Of a stretch of DNA of 51,359 nucleotides, positions 15,851 through 25,041 are shown in pieces (positions within the stretch are counted from its first letter, which is position 1; each line of letters opens with the position of its first letter). The notes below the pieces were generated by a model, which worked only from the letters and a program-made list of their open reading frames with translations, had not been told where the DNA came from and ran no database searches. Position numbers and translations under genes: made by a program. The DNA comes from Bacteroidales bacterium (lineage in GTDB: Bacteria > Bacteroidota > Bacteroidia > Bacteroidales > Muribaculaceae), in NCBI GenBank assembly GCA_030531495.1, contig JAUNNJ010000007.1, positions 1-51,359 on the forward strand, given 5' to 3'.

Positions 15851-17706
15851 TGTGCTACTGTTTTTTTACGTTTCACATTTTCCAGTTGGTCCATCACAGA
15901 AGCAGCCTCGTCAAACACGCTCTGCATGTCGTTGCCGCTCAATTCGGGAGCATATTGTGCAAACTCACACTTTTCAAGTAGCGAGAGCATCTTTTGGCGA
16001 AGTGTTTCGTCCACGCCGTAGTTTTCAAGTTCGGCATCGATATTCTCTTTGGTCAATTCCGAAACTGGAATACCTAATTTGTCGCTCAAATAGCCCCAAG
16101 AGGCTGTGAGCACTTCGGCATAGAATGCATTGCTATTGTTGGCAGCCATGTATTTCTTGGCTTGTTTCAGGCGTTTTTGAGCTACCTTGCTTGCACGCTT
16201 CACTCTCATTAATTGCACATTAGCACGCTCTTTCACCAGTTTGCGATAGTAGATGAGAATGCTCACGAACACCAAGAATGGAATGAGAATCATCAGCCAG
16301 TAGGCAAACGAGTCAAGCAAAAGTGTGTGTGTCTTGCTCAAATCCATATCACCACTGTGGACAGGGTAGATGTCGGTCATTCGTTCAGAATCGGTATTTG
16401 CCTTTGTGGGCTGGCCGTTGCCTTTGGCAATATTCAGTTTGTGGGCAGGAATTTTCAGTGTTTCATATTCCCCCGTATTTGGGTTGAAATACACGAATTC
16501 ACCTTCTGTAATGCTGAATTCGCCTACTTGTTGGGGAATGAATTGATAGGTGAAGGTGATGTCGCCGTGCACATCGTCGCCGTCAGAAGCGGTTTTGATA
16601 TTGTTTTGAGGGTCGAAAGTGTCGAATTCTTTAGGGAATCCGATAGTTGGCGCCTTGATGTATTTGATGTTGCCGCTTCCGCTCACAGTGACTGTGTAGT
16701 TGCCGGTAGCGAAAGTTTTCAGTTGTGCAGGAGTGATGGCATCCTTGATGGAGAATTCACCCACAGCTCCGGTGAATCCAGCTGGGCGAGGCGAGGGGAG
16801 TGGCGTGATGTTGACAGATGCTGCATTACTCTTGATGCGCAGTTTATCGCCATCCACAGGCACCGCAATAGCGCTGTTGAGGCCTACATACACGCGACGC
16901 TGAACTGGCACCACGTCAAATTCACCCGAGTTGATGGTCAATGTGCCCGACTTCTGTGGATACAAAATGCTCTTACGCAGAATTGCTGTGTAGTAGTTCT
17001 GCCCGTTGTGGTTCTCTACTCGTGGCGCTCCAGCCATCTTCGGCGTGATGTCTTCAATAAGGAAGCCGTTGTATTCAGGTTGTTGGAGTGGTCTAAAATC
17101 CTTGATAGGGAATTTTGTGTAGAGCTTTACGGTGCAAACCACGGCTTGCTGTTCGTAGACGCGTGATTTCGACATCTCAATCTTAACGAACAAGTCGTTG
17201 GAAGTCACCTCTTTCTCTTCGCCTTGTGTGAATGGGTCTTCTGCGTTCACACCTCTGCCACGGAGTTGGTTGAGGATAGATTGAGGAGATTGCTGCTGGC
17301 GTTCGGCTTTACCCACATTCATTTGAAATCCGGGGGCTGACACCTGGCGACCACCCACACTCACTGATGCGGTGCCCACTTTCAGGCGTCCTTCTTTCTC
17401 TGCTTTGTAGGTGACGGTGTAGCGATACATATTGCCACTACTGTGTTCCACCACTTTGCCGTTGACAACCACGGTATTTGAGCTGGAGCCAATGGCTTGA
17501 GCTCCCGATTGGAAAAGTTTTTTTGCACCTTCTATGTTTGGTGCATTAAATGTGCCAGGGCTTGAAACACCCGAGAGTTGGTAGACTAACTGAAATTTGT
17601 TGTCGCCCATATTACCACCGCCCACATATTGCAGGCTTTGTGCTATGGCAGGAATAGATGTCAGCAGCACCAATGCTATGCAGAATAATTGCTTGAATAA
17701 TTTCAT
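15847..17706 (-). CDS. batD: BatD: oxygen-tolerance family membrane protein
   Basis: This 619-residue protein has a signal peptide (MKLFKQLFCIALVLLTSIPAIAQ) and a long beta-rich periplasmic region typical of the BatD family (FNAPNIEGAKKLFQSG, FIEDITP-type segments, YPQKSGTLTINSGEFDVVPVQRR). A transmembrane helix near 470-490 (YWLMILIPFLVFVSILIYY) and a cytoplasmic helical tail follow. The ATG at 17706 is chosen over one 24 bp upstream because it places the signal peptide at the N-terminus. It couples to batE by an ATGA overlap and lies 49 bp after batC. Confidence 0.9.
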   Translation of the reverse strand: MKLFKQLFCIALVLLTSIPAIAQSLQYVGGGNMGDNKFQLVYQLSGVSSPGTFNAPNIEGAKKLFQSGAQAIGSSSNTVVVNGKVVEHSSGNMYRYTVTYKAEKEGRLKVGTASVSVGGRQVSAPGFQMNVGKAERQQQSPQSILNQLRGRGVNAEDPFTQGEEKEVTSNDLFVKIEMSKSRVYEQQAVVCTVKLYTKFPIKDFRPLQQPEYNGFLIEDITPKMAGAPRVENHNGQNYYTAILRKSILYPQKSGTLTINSGEFDVVPVQRRVYVGLNSAIAVPVDGDKLRIKSNAASVNITPLPSPRPAGFTGAVGEFSIKDAITPAQLKTFATGNYTVTVSGSGNIKYIKAPTIGFPKEFDTFDPQNNIKTASDGDDVHGDITFTYQFIPQQVGEFSITEGEFVYFNPNTGEYETLKIPAHKLNIAKGNGQPTKANTDSERMTDIYPVHSGDMDLSKTHTLLLDSFAYWLMILIPFLVFVSILIYYRKLVKERANVQLMRVKRASKVAQKRLKQAKKYMAANNSNAFYAEVLTASWGYLSDKLGIPVSELTKENIDAELENYGVDETLRQKMLSLLEKCEFAQYAPELSGNDMQSVFDEAASVMDQLENVKRKKTVAQ

Positions 17707-17755
17707 CTTTGAAAATTTACAATACCACAATCAAACATCAGGCGAGGGGTGGCGA

Positions 17756-18592
17756 TTACCACTTGTTGCGTGTACGCGAGCGCTCACCCTCTTGTTGTTT
17801 CGCTCTTGCAGCATTCACTCGCTGTTGGGTGGCATTCTCTTGATTCTGCATAGTGCGCAAAATCTGTTCCATGTTCTGCTGGCTCATACCGCCCTTTTGC
17901 TGTTGTTGCTGTTGTTGTTGCTTGTCTTTATCTTTGTTTTGGTCCTTATTCTGATTTTGTTGATCTTTGTTTTTGTCCTTATCCTTATCTTGGTCTTTGT
18001 TTTTATCTTTATTCTGCTGGTTCTTGTTTTGGTTTTTGTTCTGATCCTTTTGTTTCAGTTGAGCCATTCTCAAGTTGTATCTCGCGTCCTCGTATTTAGG
18101 GTTTTTGCGTAGCGATTCCTTGTAGCATTCAATGGCTTGACCATAGTCTTGCTGCTTGTAGGATATGTTGCCTAAGTCATAGGCCGCCACACTCACAATT
18201 GCAGGGTCTTCAGAATTTTCTACAAGATTTTTCAGAATCTCAACAGCGTCTTGCAATTGCTTGCTCATCTGCTCTTCCTGTTGGCCTTCTCCTTCTTTAG
18301 CTTGTTGAGGTTGAGCAGGGGCTGGCGCATTTTTTCCCATCTTCTGGTCTTGACGCAGCAATGCGCTGGCAAGATTGAATTGAGCCATTGCAGAATTTGG
18401 ATTCTCTGTCAATGCTTTTCTGTAGGCTGCTTCTGCCTCGGTGTAGTTGCCTTCGGCATAGAGTTCATTTCCTTCTACAATGAAATTGCGCTCCGATTTA
18501 GTGCTCACTACGGGTTCGTCGCCACCAGAGCAGGCGCCGAACAGTGATACCGACAGTATTGATAATGTGATATATAAAGCTTTATATTTCAT
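17756..18592 (-). CDS. batC: BatC: TPR lipoprotein with K/N/Q/D-rich tract
   Basis: This 278-residue predicted lipoprotein has a lipobox LFGAC (C20). TPR units at about 35-70 (EGNELYAEGNYTEAEAAYRKAL) and 110-165 (AAYDLGNISYKQQDYGQAIECYKESLRKNP) precede a very polar low-complexity stretch at about 173-235 made of K, N, Q and D with eight consecutive Q. A short C-terminal helix follows. TPR-only partners are typical of the bat operon and probably bind the VWA proteins. The ATG overlaps the batB stop by 4 bp. Confidence 0.88.
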   Translation of the reverse strand: MKYKALYITLSILSVSLFGACSGGDEPVVSTKSERNFIVEGNELYAEGNYTEAEAAYRKALTENPNSAMAQFNLASALLRQDQKMGKNAPAPAQPQQAKEGEGQQEEQMSKQLQDAVEILKNLVENSEDPAIVSVAAYDLGNISYKQQDYGQAIECYKESLRKNPKYEDARYNLRMAQLKQKDQNKNQNKNQQNKDKNKDQDKDKDKNKDQQNQNKDQNKDKDKQQQQQQQQKGGMSQQNMEQILRTMQNQENATQQRVNAARAKQQEGERSRTRNKW

Positions 18593-19635
18593 TTTTTCTG
18601 TTCTTTTTTAGTGAAGAAGTTGAATCGTTTGAGCAGCGGGTTTTTGCGCTCGAGGATAAACAATTCGGCAATGAGCAAAATCAATGCTATCCATGCAAAC
18701 ACAGGGATGAGTTCATTTTCAAGAGAATAGGTGTAATTACCGAGGTCGCTCTTCGAAAGTTTTTGTAGTTGCTCATGGAGTTCGTCCACAGCATCGCTTG
18801 CTGCCCCATTCACATAAGTCCCTTTTCCTGCTTTTGCAATATCCATTGCCGCTTTCTCGTTGAGTTTTGAAATGGCCGGTTTTCCGGTGCTTTCGTCAAT
18901 AAGAACTTCGCCGTCGGCGGAAGGTACGGGTGCACCATTCACCGAGCCAATACCCACCACATTCACACTGATGCCATTCTTTTTTGCTTCTTCGGCATTG
19001 CTGACGGCATCGTCTTCAAAGTTTTCACCATCGGTGATGACGATAATCGTTTTTTGTGTGCGCGGATTGCGTGAAAAGCATTGGCAAGCCATATTGATGG
19101 CTGCGCCTATGGCTGTTCCCTGCGTGGGCACCATATCGGTGGAAATGTTGTTGAGATACATTTTTGCACTCTGGGCATCGCCAGTGATAGGCATTTGCAT
19201 ATAGGCATTGCCGGCAAACACGATAAGGCCGACCTTATTGCCTGTGACGCGGTCGATTAATTTTTCAAGCACTTGCTTTGAGCGCTGCAAGCGGCTTACT
19301 TCTGGAGCATCGTCGGCACTTGCTGCGTTCATTGAGTTCGACACATCGAGGCAAATCATCACTTCGATGCCTTTCATTGTGGTGTTGGTTTCTTGGGCAC
19401 CTCCACGAGGACGCGCCAAAATCACGACGATGGTGGCCAAGAGCAGCAATTCCACAGCCAGCCTAATCCAGGGTTTGTAGGGCGACTGCTCCGGCATGAG
19501 TTCCTTCACCACTTCGGGACGGCCGAATTTGGCAATTTTTTTCGCTTTTGCGCGTTGCGAAAGCCAAAAAAAGCCTGCCACTACGGGGAGCAGCAAAAGA
19601 AGATATAAATATTCGGGATTAGCAAAACTAAACAT
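18589..19635 (-). CDS. batB: BatB: VWA-domain membrane protein
   Basis: This 348-residue protein has two N-terminal membrane helices (about 9-26 and 58-75), a von Willebrand A domain and a C-terminal helix (VFAWIALILLIAELFIL). The MIDAS metal site is clear: DVSNS (97-101), the GTAIGAAI threonine segment and VITDGEN. Such domains mediate metal-dependent protein contacts. The ATG at 19635 is preferred; a TTG 6 bp upstream is in frame but has no support. batB and batA are paralogues, as in other Bacteroidales. Confidence 0.92.
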   Translation of the reverse strand: MFSFANPEYLYLLLLLPVVAGFFWLSQRAKAKKIAKFGRPEVVKELMPEQSPYKPWIRLAVELLLLATIVVILARPRGGAQETNTTMKGIEVMICLDVSNSMNAASADDAPEVSRLQRSKQVLEKLIDRVTGNKVGLIVFAGNAYMQMPITGDAQSAKMYLNNISTDMVPTQGTAIGAAINMACQCFSRNPRTQKTIIVITDGENFEDDAVSNAEEAKKNGISVNVVGIGSVNGAPVPSADGEVLIDESTGKPAISKLNEKAAMDIAKAGKGTYVNGAASDAVDELHEQLQKLSKSDLGNYTYSLENELIPVFAWIALILLIAELFILERKNPLLKRFNFFTKKEQKK

Positions 19636-19699
19636 AGCCAAAACCTTTATTTCTTTACTATTGTACTAATTTTTACTTCAGAAAACTCTCTATTCTCTT

Positions 19700-20695
19700 T
19701 TATGGAATGCGACGCAACACTGTGTAACTGAGCAGCAAATTCAGAATCACAAGCAGGAGCAGTGCCCAAGCCCAAGGCATATAATTGTCTTGAGTGTTGC
19801 TGAAATTCTGAACATCTATTTTAGTTTTCTCAAGTTTGTCAATTTCGTTAAACACTTCGGTAAGTACATCATTGTCGGTGGCACGGAAATACTGTCCTCC
19901 AGTCATTTGTGCAATCTTTTGGAGTGAAGGTTCGTCGATGGTCACAGGCATAGGCTTATAGAGGAGTTCGCCTCCGTAGCCACGTCCGTAGGGGGTTGGT
20001 GCTGTGCCTCGGGTACCGATACCGATAGTGTAGATGCGTATGCCTTCTTTCTGTGCAATTTCGGCTGCCGTTAGAGGCGCTATCACACCAGAGTTGTTGG
20101 TGCCATCGGTGAGCAGAATGATGCTCTTAGATTTAGCCTTGCCTCCTTTGATACGGTTGATGGCAGTGGCAATGCCGTCGCCAATAGCGGTGCCGTCGGC
20201 ATCAAGCATATTCACGTTGATTTCGTGTATGGTGTTGAGCAGCGTTGCCTGATGAGTGGTCATTGGCAGAAGTGTGAATCCTTCGCTGGCAAAAATCACC
20301 AAGCCAATATTGTCGCTTTCGCGCTTTGCTACAAAATCGCTTGCCACCTTTTTTGATGCCTCAAGTCGGTCGGGCTGGAGGTCGCGCGAGAGCATACTTG
20401 CAGAGATATCCATTGCCAACACGATGTCGGTGCCTTGTGTGTCGCTACTCGACCAGCGGTCGTAGGTTTGTGGACGGCACAAAATGATGATGAGGCACGA
20501 CAAAGCAGCGAGTTTCAAACCAAACGACAAATGCTTGACATACACCTTCCAGCTTGTGGGAAGTGACCGGAAAGCATCGGTCGACGACATGCGCATACTT
20601 GGATTTGCTTTACGCAAACTCCAAACATACCATGCAATGAGTGGCACAAAAAGAAGGAATAGCCACAGGTAGCCAGGATGTGCAAAATTCATCAT
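19700..20695 (-). CDS. batA: BatA: VWA-domain membrane protein
   Basis: This 331-residue protein has helices at about 8-26 and 58-74, a VWA domain with MIDAS residues DISAS (96-100), DGTAIGDGI and LTDGTNNSG, and a final helix (WAWALLLLVILNLLLSY). It is the first VWA partner of the Bat system. The upstream gene's TGA lies inside ATGATG, so the first ATG (20695) forms an ATGA coupling and is taken as the start. Confidence 0.92.
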   Translation of the reverse strand: MMNFAHPGYLWLFLLFVPLIAWYVWSLRKANPSMRMSSTDAFRSLPTSWKVYVKHLSFGLKLAALSCLIIILCRPQTYDRWSSSDTQGTDIVLAMDISASMLSRDLQPDRLEASKKVASDFVAKRESDNIGLVIFASEGFTLLPMTTHQATLLNTIHEINVNMLDADGTAIGDGIATAINRIKGGKAKSKSIILLTDGTNNSGVIAPLTAAEIAQKEGIRIYTIGIGTRGTAPTPYGRGYGGELLYKPMPVTIDEPSLQKIAQMTGGQYFRATDNDVLTEVFNEIDKLEKTKIDVQNFSNTQDNYMPWAWALLLLVILNLLLSYTVLRRIP

Positions 20696-21672
20696 TTCTT
20701 TCCCTCCTTTTCTTTTTGTGCCTTGTCGTTCTCTGGTTGTGGCTTAGTGGCATCCACAAAGTTGACGGCGCGTTGGAACGAACGCTCGTTGTCGTCGGCA
20801 AGTGGACGTTGACCAGCAAACTTCACAAAGTCGGCAATGGCGAGAATTTCGCTCAACTGGTCATTGACAAGTTGCGTTTCACTGTTGTTTTTAAGTGCAT
20901 CAATGATTTCACTTGATGTCATCTCAATGGCATTGATGCCGAATCTTCGGTCGATATATTCGCGAAGAATGTCGGTAAGGCCAGTGTAATAGTCTTTTTC
21001 GCGTCCGTTTTGCCAGAGTTGCTTGCTTTTGAGCAAATTCAGTCGCTCAACGGCTTCTTCGTATGGCGGCTTGCGTTTCTTCACTCGTTTCAAAGGATTT
21101 TTACCCTTGCGCCACCACTTGAAATAGGCATATAATAATGTGGCAGCAATCAGCAGCAGAATCCATACCCACCATAGGCTGGTCACCCAGTCGGGCACAT
21201 AGTCGAGCAGTTTGCGTTCGGGACCGGGCACTGGTGCGAAATCCTTGATATCGCCGTTGGGATCCACTTTTATAGGATTCACCTTGATGACCAAAGGAAT
21301 GTCGCAGCGGATGGTGTCGGGCTCTATCAGAAGCACAGGGTTGAGGTGCCATTCGCCGGAATCAAATGCCTGAACAATGTAGGTGGCATTGATTTGGATG
21401 CGGTTGTTGCCCAGGTCGGTGGTGTCGCAAGCAATGAGGTCGCCGAGTTCCACCACGCTACTGATGGAATCCTTCACTTCCAATCCAGCCATCACAACCA
21501 AATCTTTCGGTTGCACCAGTTCCAACTTCATAGTGGTGGTGTCGCCCATCACGATGTTTCGGTTGGTGAGCTCGGCTTTGGAAATCAGCGCTTTCTCGTT
21601 TTTCGCCTGCATTCCAAAAGGAATGAGCAAAAACAGACTGCAGATTAAATATGTTATGAATTTACTATTCAT
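20692..21672 (-). CDS. DUF4381-like membrane protein of the bat operon
   Basis: This 326-residue protein starts MNSKFITYLICSLFLLIPFGM, a signal peptide. A beta-rich extracytoplasmic domain follows (AELTNRNIVMGDTTTMKLEL...), then a membrane helix (TSLWWVWILLLIAATLLYAYF) and a cytoplasmic helical domain with EYIDRRFGINAIEMTSSEIIDAL. This layout and its place between the DUF58 and batA genes match the DUF4381-type proteins found in MoxR/VWA clusters. The ATG at 21672 is preferred over one 99 bp upstream, which would bury the signal peptide and overlap the DUF58 gene. It may help assemble the VWA proteins. Confidence 0.82.
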   Translation of the reverse strand: MNSKFITYLICSLFLLIPFGMQAKNEKALISKAELTNRNIVMGDTTTMKLELVQPKDLVVMAGLEVKDSISSVVELGDLIACDTTDLGNNRIQINATYIVQAFDSGEWHLNPVLLIEPDTIRCDIPLVIKVNPIKVDPNGDIKDFAPVPGPERKLLDYVPDWVTSLWWVWILLLIAATLLYAYFKWWRKGKNPLKRVKKRKPPYEEAVERLNLLKSKQLWQNGREKDYYTGLTDILREYIDRRFGINAIEMTSSEIIDALKNNSETQLVNDQLSEILAIADFVKFAGQRPLADDNERSFQRAVNFVDATKPQPENDKAQKEKEGKK

Positions 21673-21712
21673 TAGTTGTAACTCTCTCTCAGAAATGTGT
21701 TGGTAATTACTT

Positions 21713-22594
21713 TCATCGTGCCACTCCTCTGCGCTTGAAAAGCCCGAGAAGCGCTTTTGTGTAATCTTCATCGGTGGCGATTGATGCTAAATCCACTCGG
21801 CCACGCTGCAGTTTCTCGCTCATTTTCAGTTGGCGTTGATACCACCAGCGTTGATAAGTTTCACGCACCTTTTTCGAACTGGTGTTAATCCACCGTTCCT
21901 CTTCCGTTTCGGCATCATACACGCGCATTAGCCCCACGTCGGGCAGTTGCATTTCGCGTTTGTCGTACACCTGCACAGCTATCAGGTCGTGCTTGTTGTT
22001 GGCAATGGAAAGTGCTTTACTGTAGTCGCCTTCGTCGATAAAATCGCTCACAAGGAAGGCCGTGCAGCGTTTTTTGATACCGCTGGTGAGAAATTCAAGC
22101 GCATAGTTCACATCAGTGCCTTTGTTTTCGGGCTTGAAATCAAGCAGAGTGCTGATTACGAGCAAAATGTGCTTGCGACCCTTCTTGGGAGGAATGAATT
22201 TCTCAATCTTGTCGCTGAAAAGAATCACACCCACCTTGTCGTTGTTCTCAATAGCGGAGAAAGCGAGCGTGGCGGCAATTTCAGCCATCATATCACGCTT
22301 TGCTTCACCCACGGCACCGAAATCCTTGCTGCCCGACACATCCACAAGCAGCATCACAGTGAGTTCGCGTTCCTCTTCATACACCTTCACATAAGGGTGG
22401 TTTTGGCGAGCGGTCACATTCCAGTCGATATCGCGAACATCGTCGCCATACTGGTATTCGCGCACTTCGCTAAACGTCATACCACGTCCTTTGAAAGCAG
22501 AGTGGTATTCACCCGCAAAGATGTTCTGCGACAGGCCCTTGGCCTTGATTTCTATTTTTCTGACTTTTTTTAATAATTCACTCTTGTCCATCAT
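21713..22594 (-). CDS. DUF58 domain protein (MoxR-associated)
   Basis: This 293-residue soluble protein has the DUF58 signature GRGMTFSEVREYQYGDDVRDIDWNVTA split around residues 37-62, followed by a VWA-like fold with VDVSGSKDFG and FLVSDF. DUF58 proteins occur next to MoxR ATPases across bacteria. Here the gene lies 44 bp after moxR and 40 bp before the DUF4381-like gene. The start has two consecutive ATG codons. Confidence 0.9.
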   Translation of the reverse strand: MMDKSELLKKVRKIEIKAKGLSQNIFAGEYHSAFKGRGMTFSEVREYQYGDDVRDIDWNVTARQNHPYVKVYEEERELTVMLLVDVSGSKDFGAVGEAKRDMMAEIAATLAFSAIENNDKVGVILFSDKIEKFIPPKKGRKHILLVISTLLDFKPENKGTDVNYALEFLTSGIKKRCTAFLVSDFIDEGDYSKALSIANNKHDLIAVQVYDKREMQLPDVGLMRVYDAETEEERWINTSSKKVRETYQRWWYQRQLKMSEKLQRGRVDLASIATDEDYTKALLGLFKRRGVAR

Positions 22595-22638
22595 TCACCT
22601 TGAAATAAGGGTTCATGAATGGATAGCGGTCCTATTGA

Positions 22639-23634
22639 TTAGGGCACTGCTACCTTGTCGAGAATTTGGCTGATTACTTCGTCGGCGCCAATGTTGTTGG
22701 CTTCGGCTTCGTAAGAGAGGCCAATGCGGTGGCGCATCACATCGTGGCACACTGCGCGCACGTCTTCAGGAATCACGTAGCCACGTCCACGAAGGAATGC
22801 GTAGGCACGAGCGGCGAGCGCCATGCTGATGCTTGCACGGGGTGAAGCACCAAATGAGATAATGCTCTTCAGTTCGTTTAATCCGTAATCGGCAGGGAAG
22901 CGGGTGGCAAACACGATGTCGACGATATACTTTTCAATCTTTTCGTCGATATAAATCTTGTTCACGATGTCGCGCACCTCAATAATGTCGCGTGGAGTGA
23001 CAAGTGCTTGCACATTCTGCTTGGTTGGAGCCACATTCATGCGGATAATCTGCTTTTCTTCTTCCTTGTTAGGATAGCCAATCACCACCTTCATCAAGAA
23101 ACGGTCGACCTGTGCTTCTGGCAGTGGATAGGTGCCTTCTTGTTCAATAGGGTTTTGAGTAGCCATTACCAGGAATGGGTCGTCGAGCTTGAAAGTGTTG
23201 TCGCCAATGGTCACTTGGCGTTCTTGCATGGCTTCGAGTAGCGCACTTTGCACTTTGGCTGGCGCGCGGTTGATTTCATCGGCCAAAACAAAGTTGGCAA
23301 ATACTGGACCTTGCTTTACTTCAAATTTTTCTTTCTGCACGCTGTACACCATTGTGCCTACCACATCGGCAGGAAGAAGGTCGGGGGTGAACTGGATGCG
23401 GCTATATTTTGCGTCGATTACTGATGCAAGGGTTTTGATAGCAAGTGTCTTTGCCAAGCCAGGCACACCTTCGAGAAGGATGTGACCATTGGCCAAGAGG
23501 GCAATCAGGAGCGAATCCACAAGGTGTTTCTGACCGATGATGGTTTGGTCCATACCTCGAGTGATGGCATCAACGAAATTGCGTTTGCTTGCAATCAAGT
23601 CGTTTAATTCTCTAATGTTTACAGAGTCTCCCAT
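22639..23634 (-). CDS. MoxR family AAA+ ATPase, first gene of the bat cluster
   Basis: This 331-residue AAA+ ATPase has Walker A GVPGLAKT (56-63), Walker B FVLADEINR (D119, E120), sensor-type VMATQNPIEQEGTYPLPEAQVDRF and a C-terminal lid domain. MoxR ATPases act as chaperone-like partners of VWA proteins, maturing complexes or loading metal. All the partners lie directly downstream. Start MGDSVNIRELNDL at 23634. Confidence 0.94.
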   Translation of the reverse strand: MGDSVNIRELNDLIASKRNFVDAITRGMDQTIIGQKHLVDSLLIALLANGHILLEGVPGLAKTLAIKTLASVIDAKYSRIQFTPDLLPADVVGTMVYSVQKEKFEVKQGPVFANFVLADEINRAPAKVQSALLEAMQERQVTIGDNTFKLDDPFLVMATQNPIEQEGTYPLPEAQVDRFLMKVVIGYPNKEEEKQIIRMNVAPTKQNVQALVTPRDIIEVRDIVNKIYIDEKIEKYIVDIVFATRFPADYGLNELKSIISFGASPRASISMALAARAYAFLRGRGYVIPEDVRAVCHDVMRHRIGLSYEAEANNIGADEVISQILDKVAVP

Positions 23635-23744
23635 AGTTGCAAATAAATTAATTTGTCTGATTAATATGAGTTGTTTTTATATTGTTCATTTTTCTGCTTT
23701 GGAGTAGGAATACGGTAAGAGAAATATTCCACTTTTTAGCATTG

Positions 23745-23779
23745 CAAAATTATTACATTGCCATGGATTGTGGTGCAAA
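23745..23779 (-). promoter_or_regulatory. Possible promoter of the bat operon
   Basis: On the minus strand TAATTTTG (23752 to 23745) matches the -7 box. TTTG lies 23 bp upstream (23779-23776), longer than the usual 19-21 bp. It is about 110 nt before moxR. Weak evidence; nothing better is visible in the gap. Confidence 0.35.
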
Positions 23780-23895
23780 AATCAAGTTAATTTATACAAT
23801 ATTAAGTTAGAAATGTTAAATAACTGCTGCTTGTCAATTCCCTAATTGTATAATATATGTTTGCAACTCACAGATTATGTGCGTAATAAATCAAA

Positions 23896-23923
23896 AAGTG
23901 CAAACCCTGTGAGGCCCACACTT
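23896..23923 (-). terminator. Possible terminator after the pseudouridine synthase gene
   Basis: On the minus strand AAGTG pairs with CACTT, with inner CCT/AGG pairing in an interrupted hairpin, and the stem runs into TTTTT. It lies about 10 nt past the stop at 23934. Confidence 0.4.
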
Positions 23924-23933
23924 CTGTCTTTTT

Positions 23934-25040
23934 TTATTTCTTGTTGGCTAACCCTTCGGCGTAGTTTCTCCAGCGCTCGATGAGGTCGGTCATGTCGGCT
24001 GGAATTTCGCTGTCGAAATCCATCTGCTGTTTCGTTACAGGGTGCACAAAGCCAAGTGTCTTTGCATGAAGCGCTTGGCGAGGGCATGCGTCAAAGCAGT
24101 GGCGGATGAATTGCGCGTAATGGCTCGAAGTGTTGCCTCGTAGCACCTTGTCGCCTCCGTAGCGCGCGTCGTTGAAAAGCGGATGCCCGATGTGCTTCAT
24201 ATGCACGCGAATTTGGTGGGTGCGGCCAGTTTCGAGTTGGCATCTCACCACAGCCACGTGTGCCAAGTTTTCAAGTGTGTGGTAGTGGGTCACGGCGTGC
24301 TTACCATGTTCGCCGTCGGGATACACACACATCTGCAGGCGGTCGCGCATGCTGCGGCCCACATGGCCAATCACGGTGCCGTCAACATCTTTCATCGTGC
24401 CCCAAACCACAGCCACATATTGGCGTTTGGTGGTTTTATTGAAGAATTGTTTGCCCAGTGATGTCTTGGCATTTGGCGTCTTCGCCACCACGAGCAAGCC
24501 AGAAGTGTCTTTGTCGATGCGGTGCACGAGACCCATTCTTGGGTCGGTCACATCGTAGTCGGGATTGTCTTTAAAGTGCCATGCAAGTGCATTTACCAGC
24601 GTGCCGTCGTAGTTGCCGTGGCCAGGGTGCACACACATGCCTGCCGGCTTGTTTACTACCAACAGCGACTCGTCCTCATATACAATGTCGATAGGAATGT
24701 CCTGCGCCACGATTTCATTTTCATAGCGCGGGCGGTCCATCACGATGGTGATGATTTCTCCAGGATGAACACGGTAGTTTGATTTCACAGGGCGGCCGTT
24801 TACGCGAATGCACTGCGCTTCTGCTGCGTTTTGGATTCGGTTTCTTGATGTGCCTTTGATGCGCTCCACGAGGTATTTGTCGATGCGCAGCAGCACTTGT
24901 CCTTTTTCCACCTCGTAGCGGTAGTGCTCCCAGTAGTCTCTGCCGTTTTCGCTAAAGTCAGGCTCGCTGAAATCGGATTGTATCTCCGAATGGCAGCTGC
25001 CTTCTTCTATTTCTTCAATGTCGATAAATTCTTCTGCCAT
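23934..25040 (-). CDS. RluA/RluD-family RNA pseudouridine synthase
   Basis: This 368-residue enzyme isomerises uridines in structured RNA, most likely 23S rRNA. An S4 RNA-binding domain spans about 50-105 (LLRIDKYLVERIKGTSRNRIQ). The catalytic domain has GLVHRIDKDTSGLLVVAKT, where the Asp of HRID is the nucleophile, and LETGRTHQIRVHMKHIGHPL. An acidic N-terminal extension of about 40 residues precedes S4. The ATG at 25040 starts 1 bp after the stop of the PASTA gene, so the two are coupled. The exact target uridine cannot be told from sequence. Confidence 0.93.
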   Translation of the reverse strand: MAEEFIDIEEIEEGSCHSEIQSDFSEPDFSENGRDYWEHYRYEVEKGQVLLRIDKYLVERIKGTSRNRIQNAAEAQCIRVNGRPVKSNYRVHPGEIITIVMDRPRYENEIVAQDIPIDIVYEDESLLVVNKPAGMCVHPGHGNYDGTLVNALAWHFKDNPDYDVTDPRMGLVHRIDKDTSGLLVVAKTPNAKTSLGKQFFNKTTKRQYVAVVWGTMKDVDGTVIGHVGRSMRDRLQMCVYPDGEHGKHAVTHYHTLENLAHVAVVRCQLETGRTHQIRVHMKHIGHPLFNDARYGGDKVLRGNTSSHYAQFIRHCFDACPRQALHAKTLGFVHPVTKQQMDFDSEIPADMTDLIERWRNYAEGLANKK

Positions 25041-25041
25041 A

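Noticed and set aside
17880..18060. Trinucleotide-rich tract looked like a microsatellite or CRISPR-like array
   Set aside because: It is in frame within batC and encodes the polar linker; there are no equal repeats with unique spacers.
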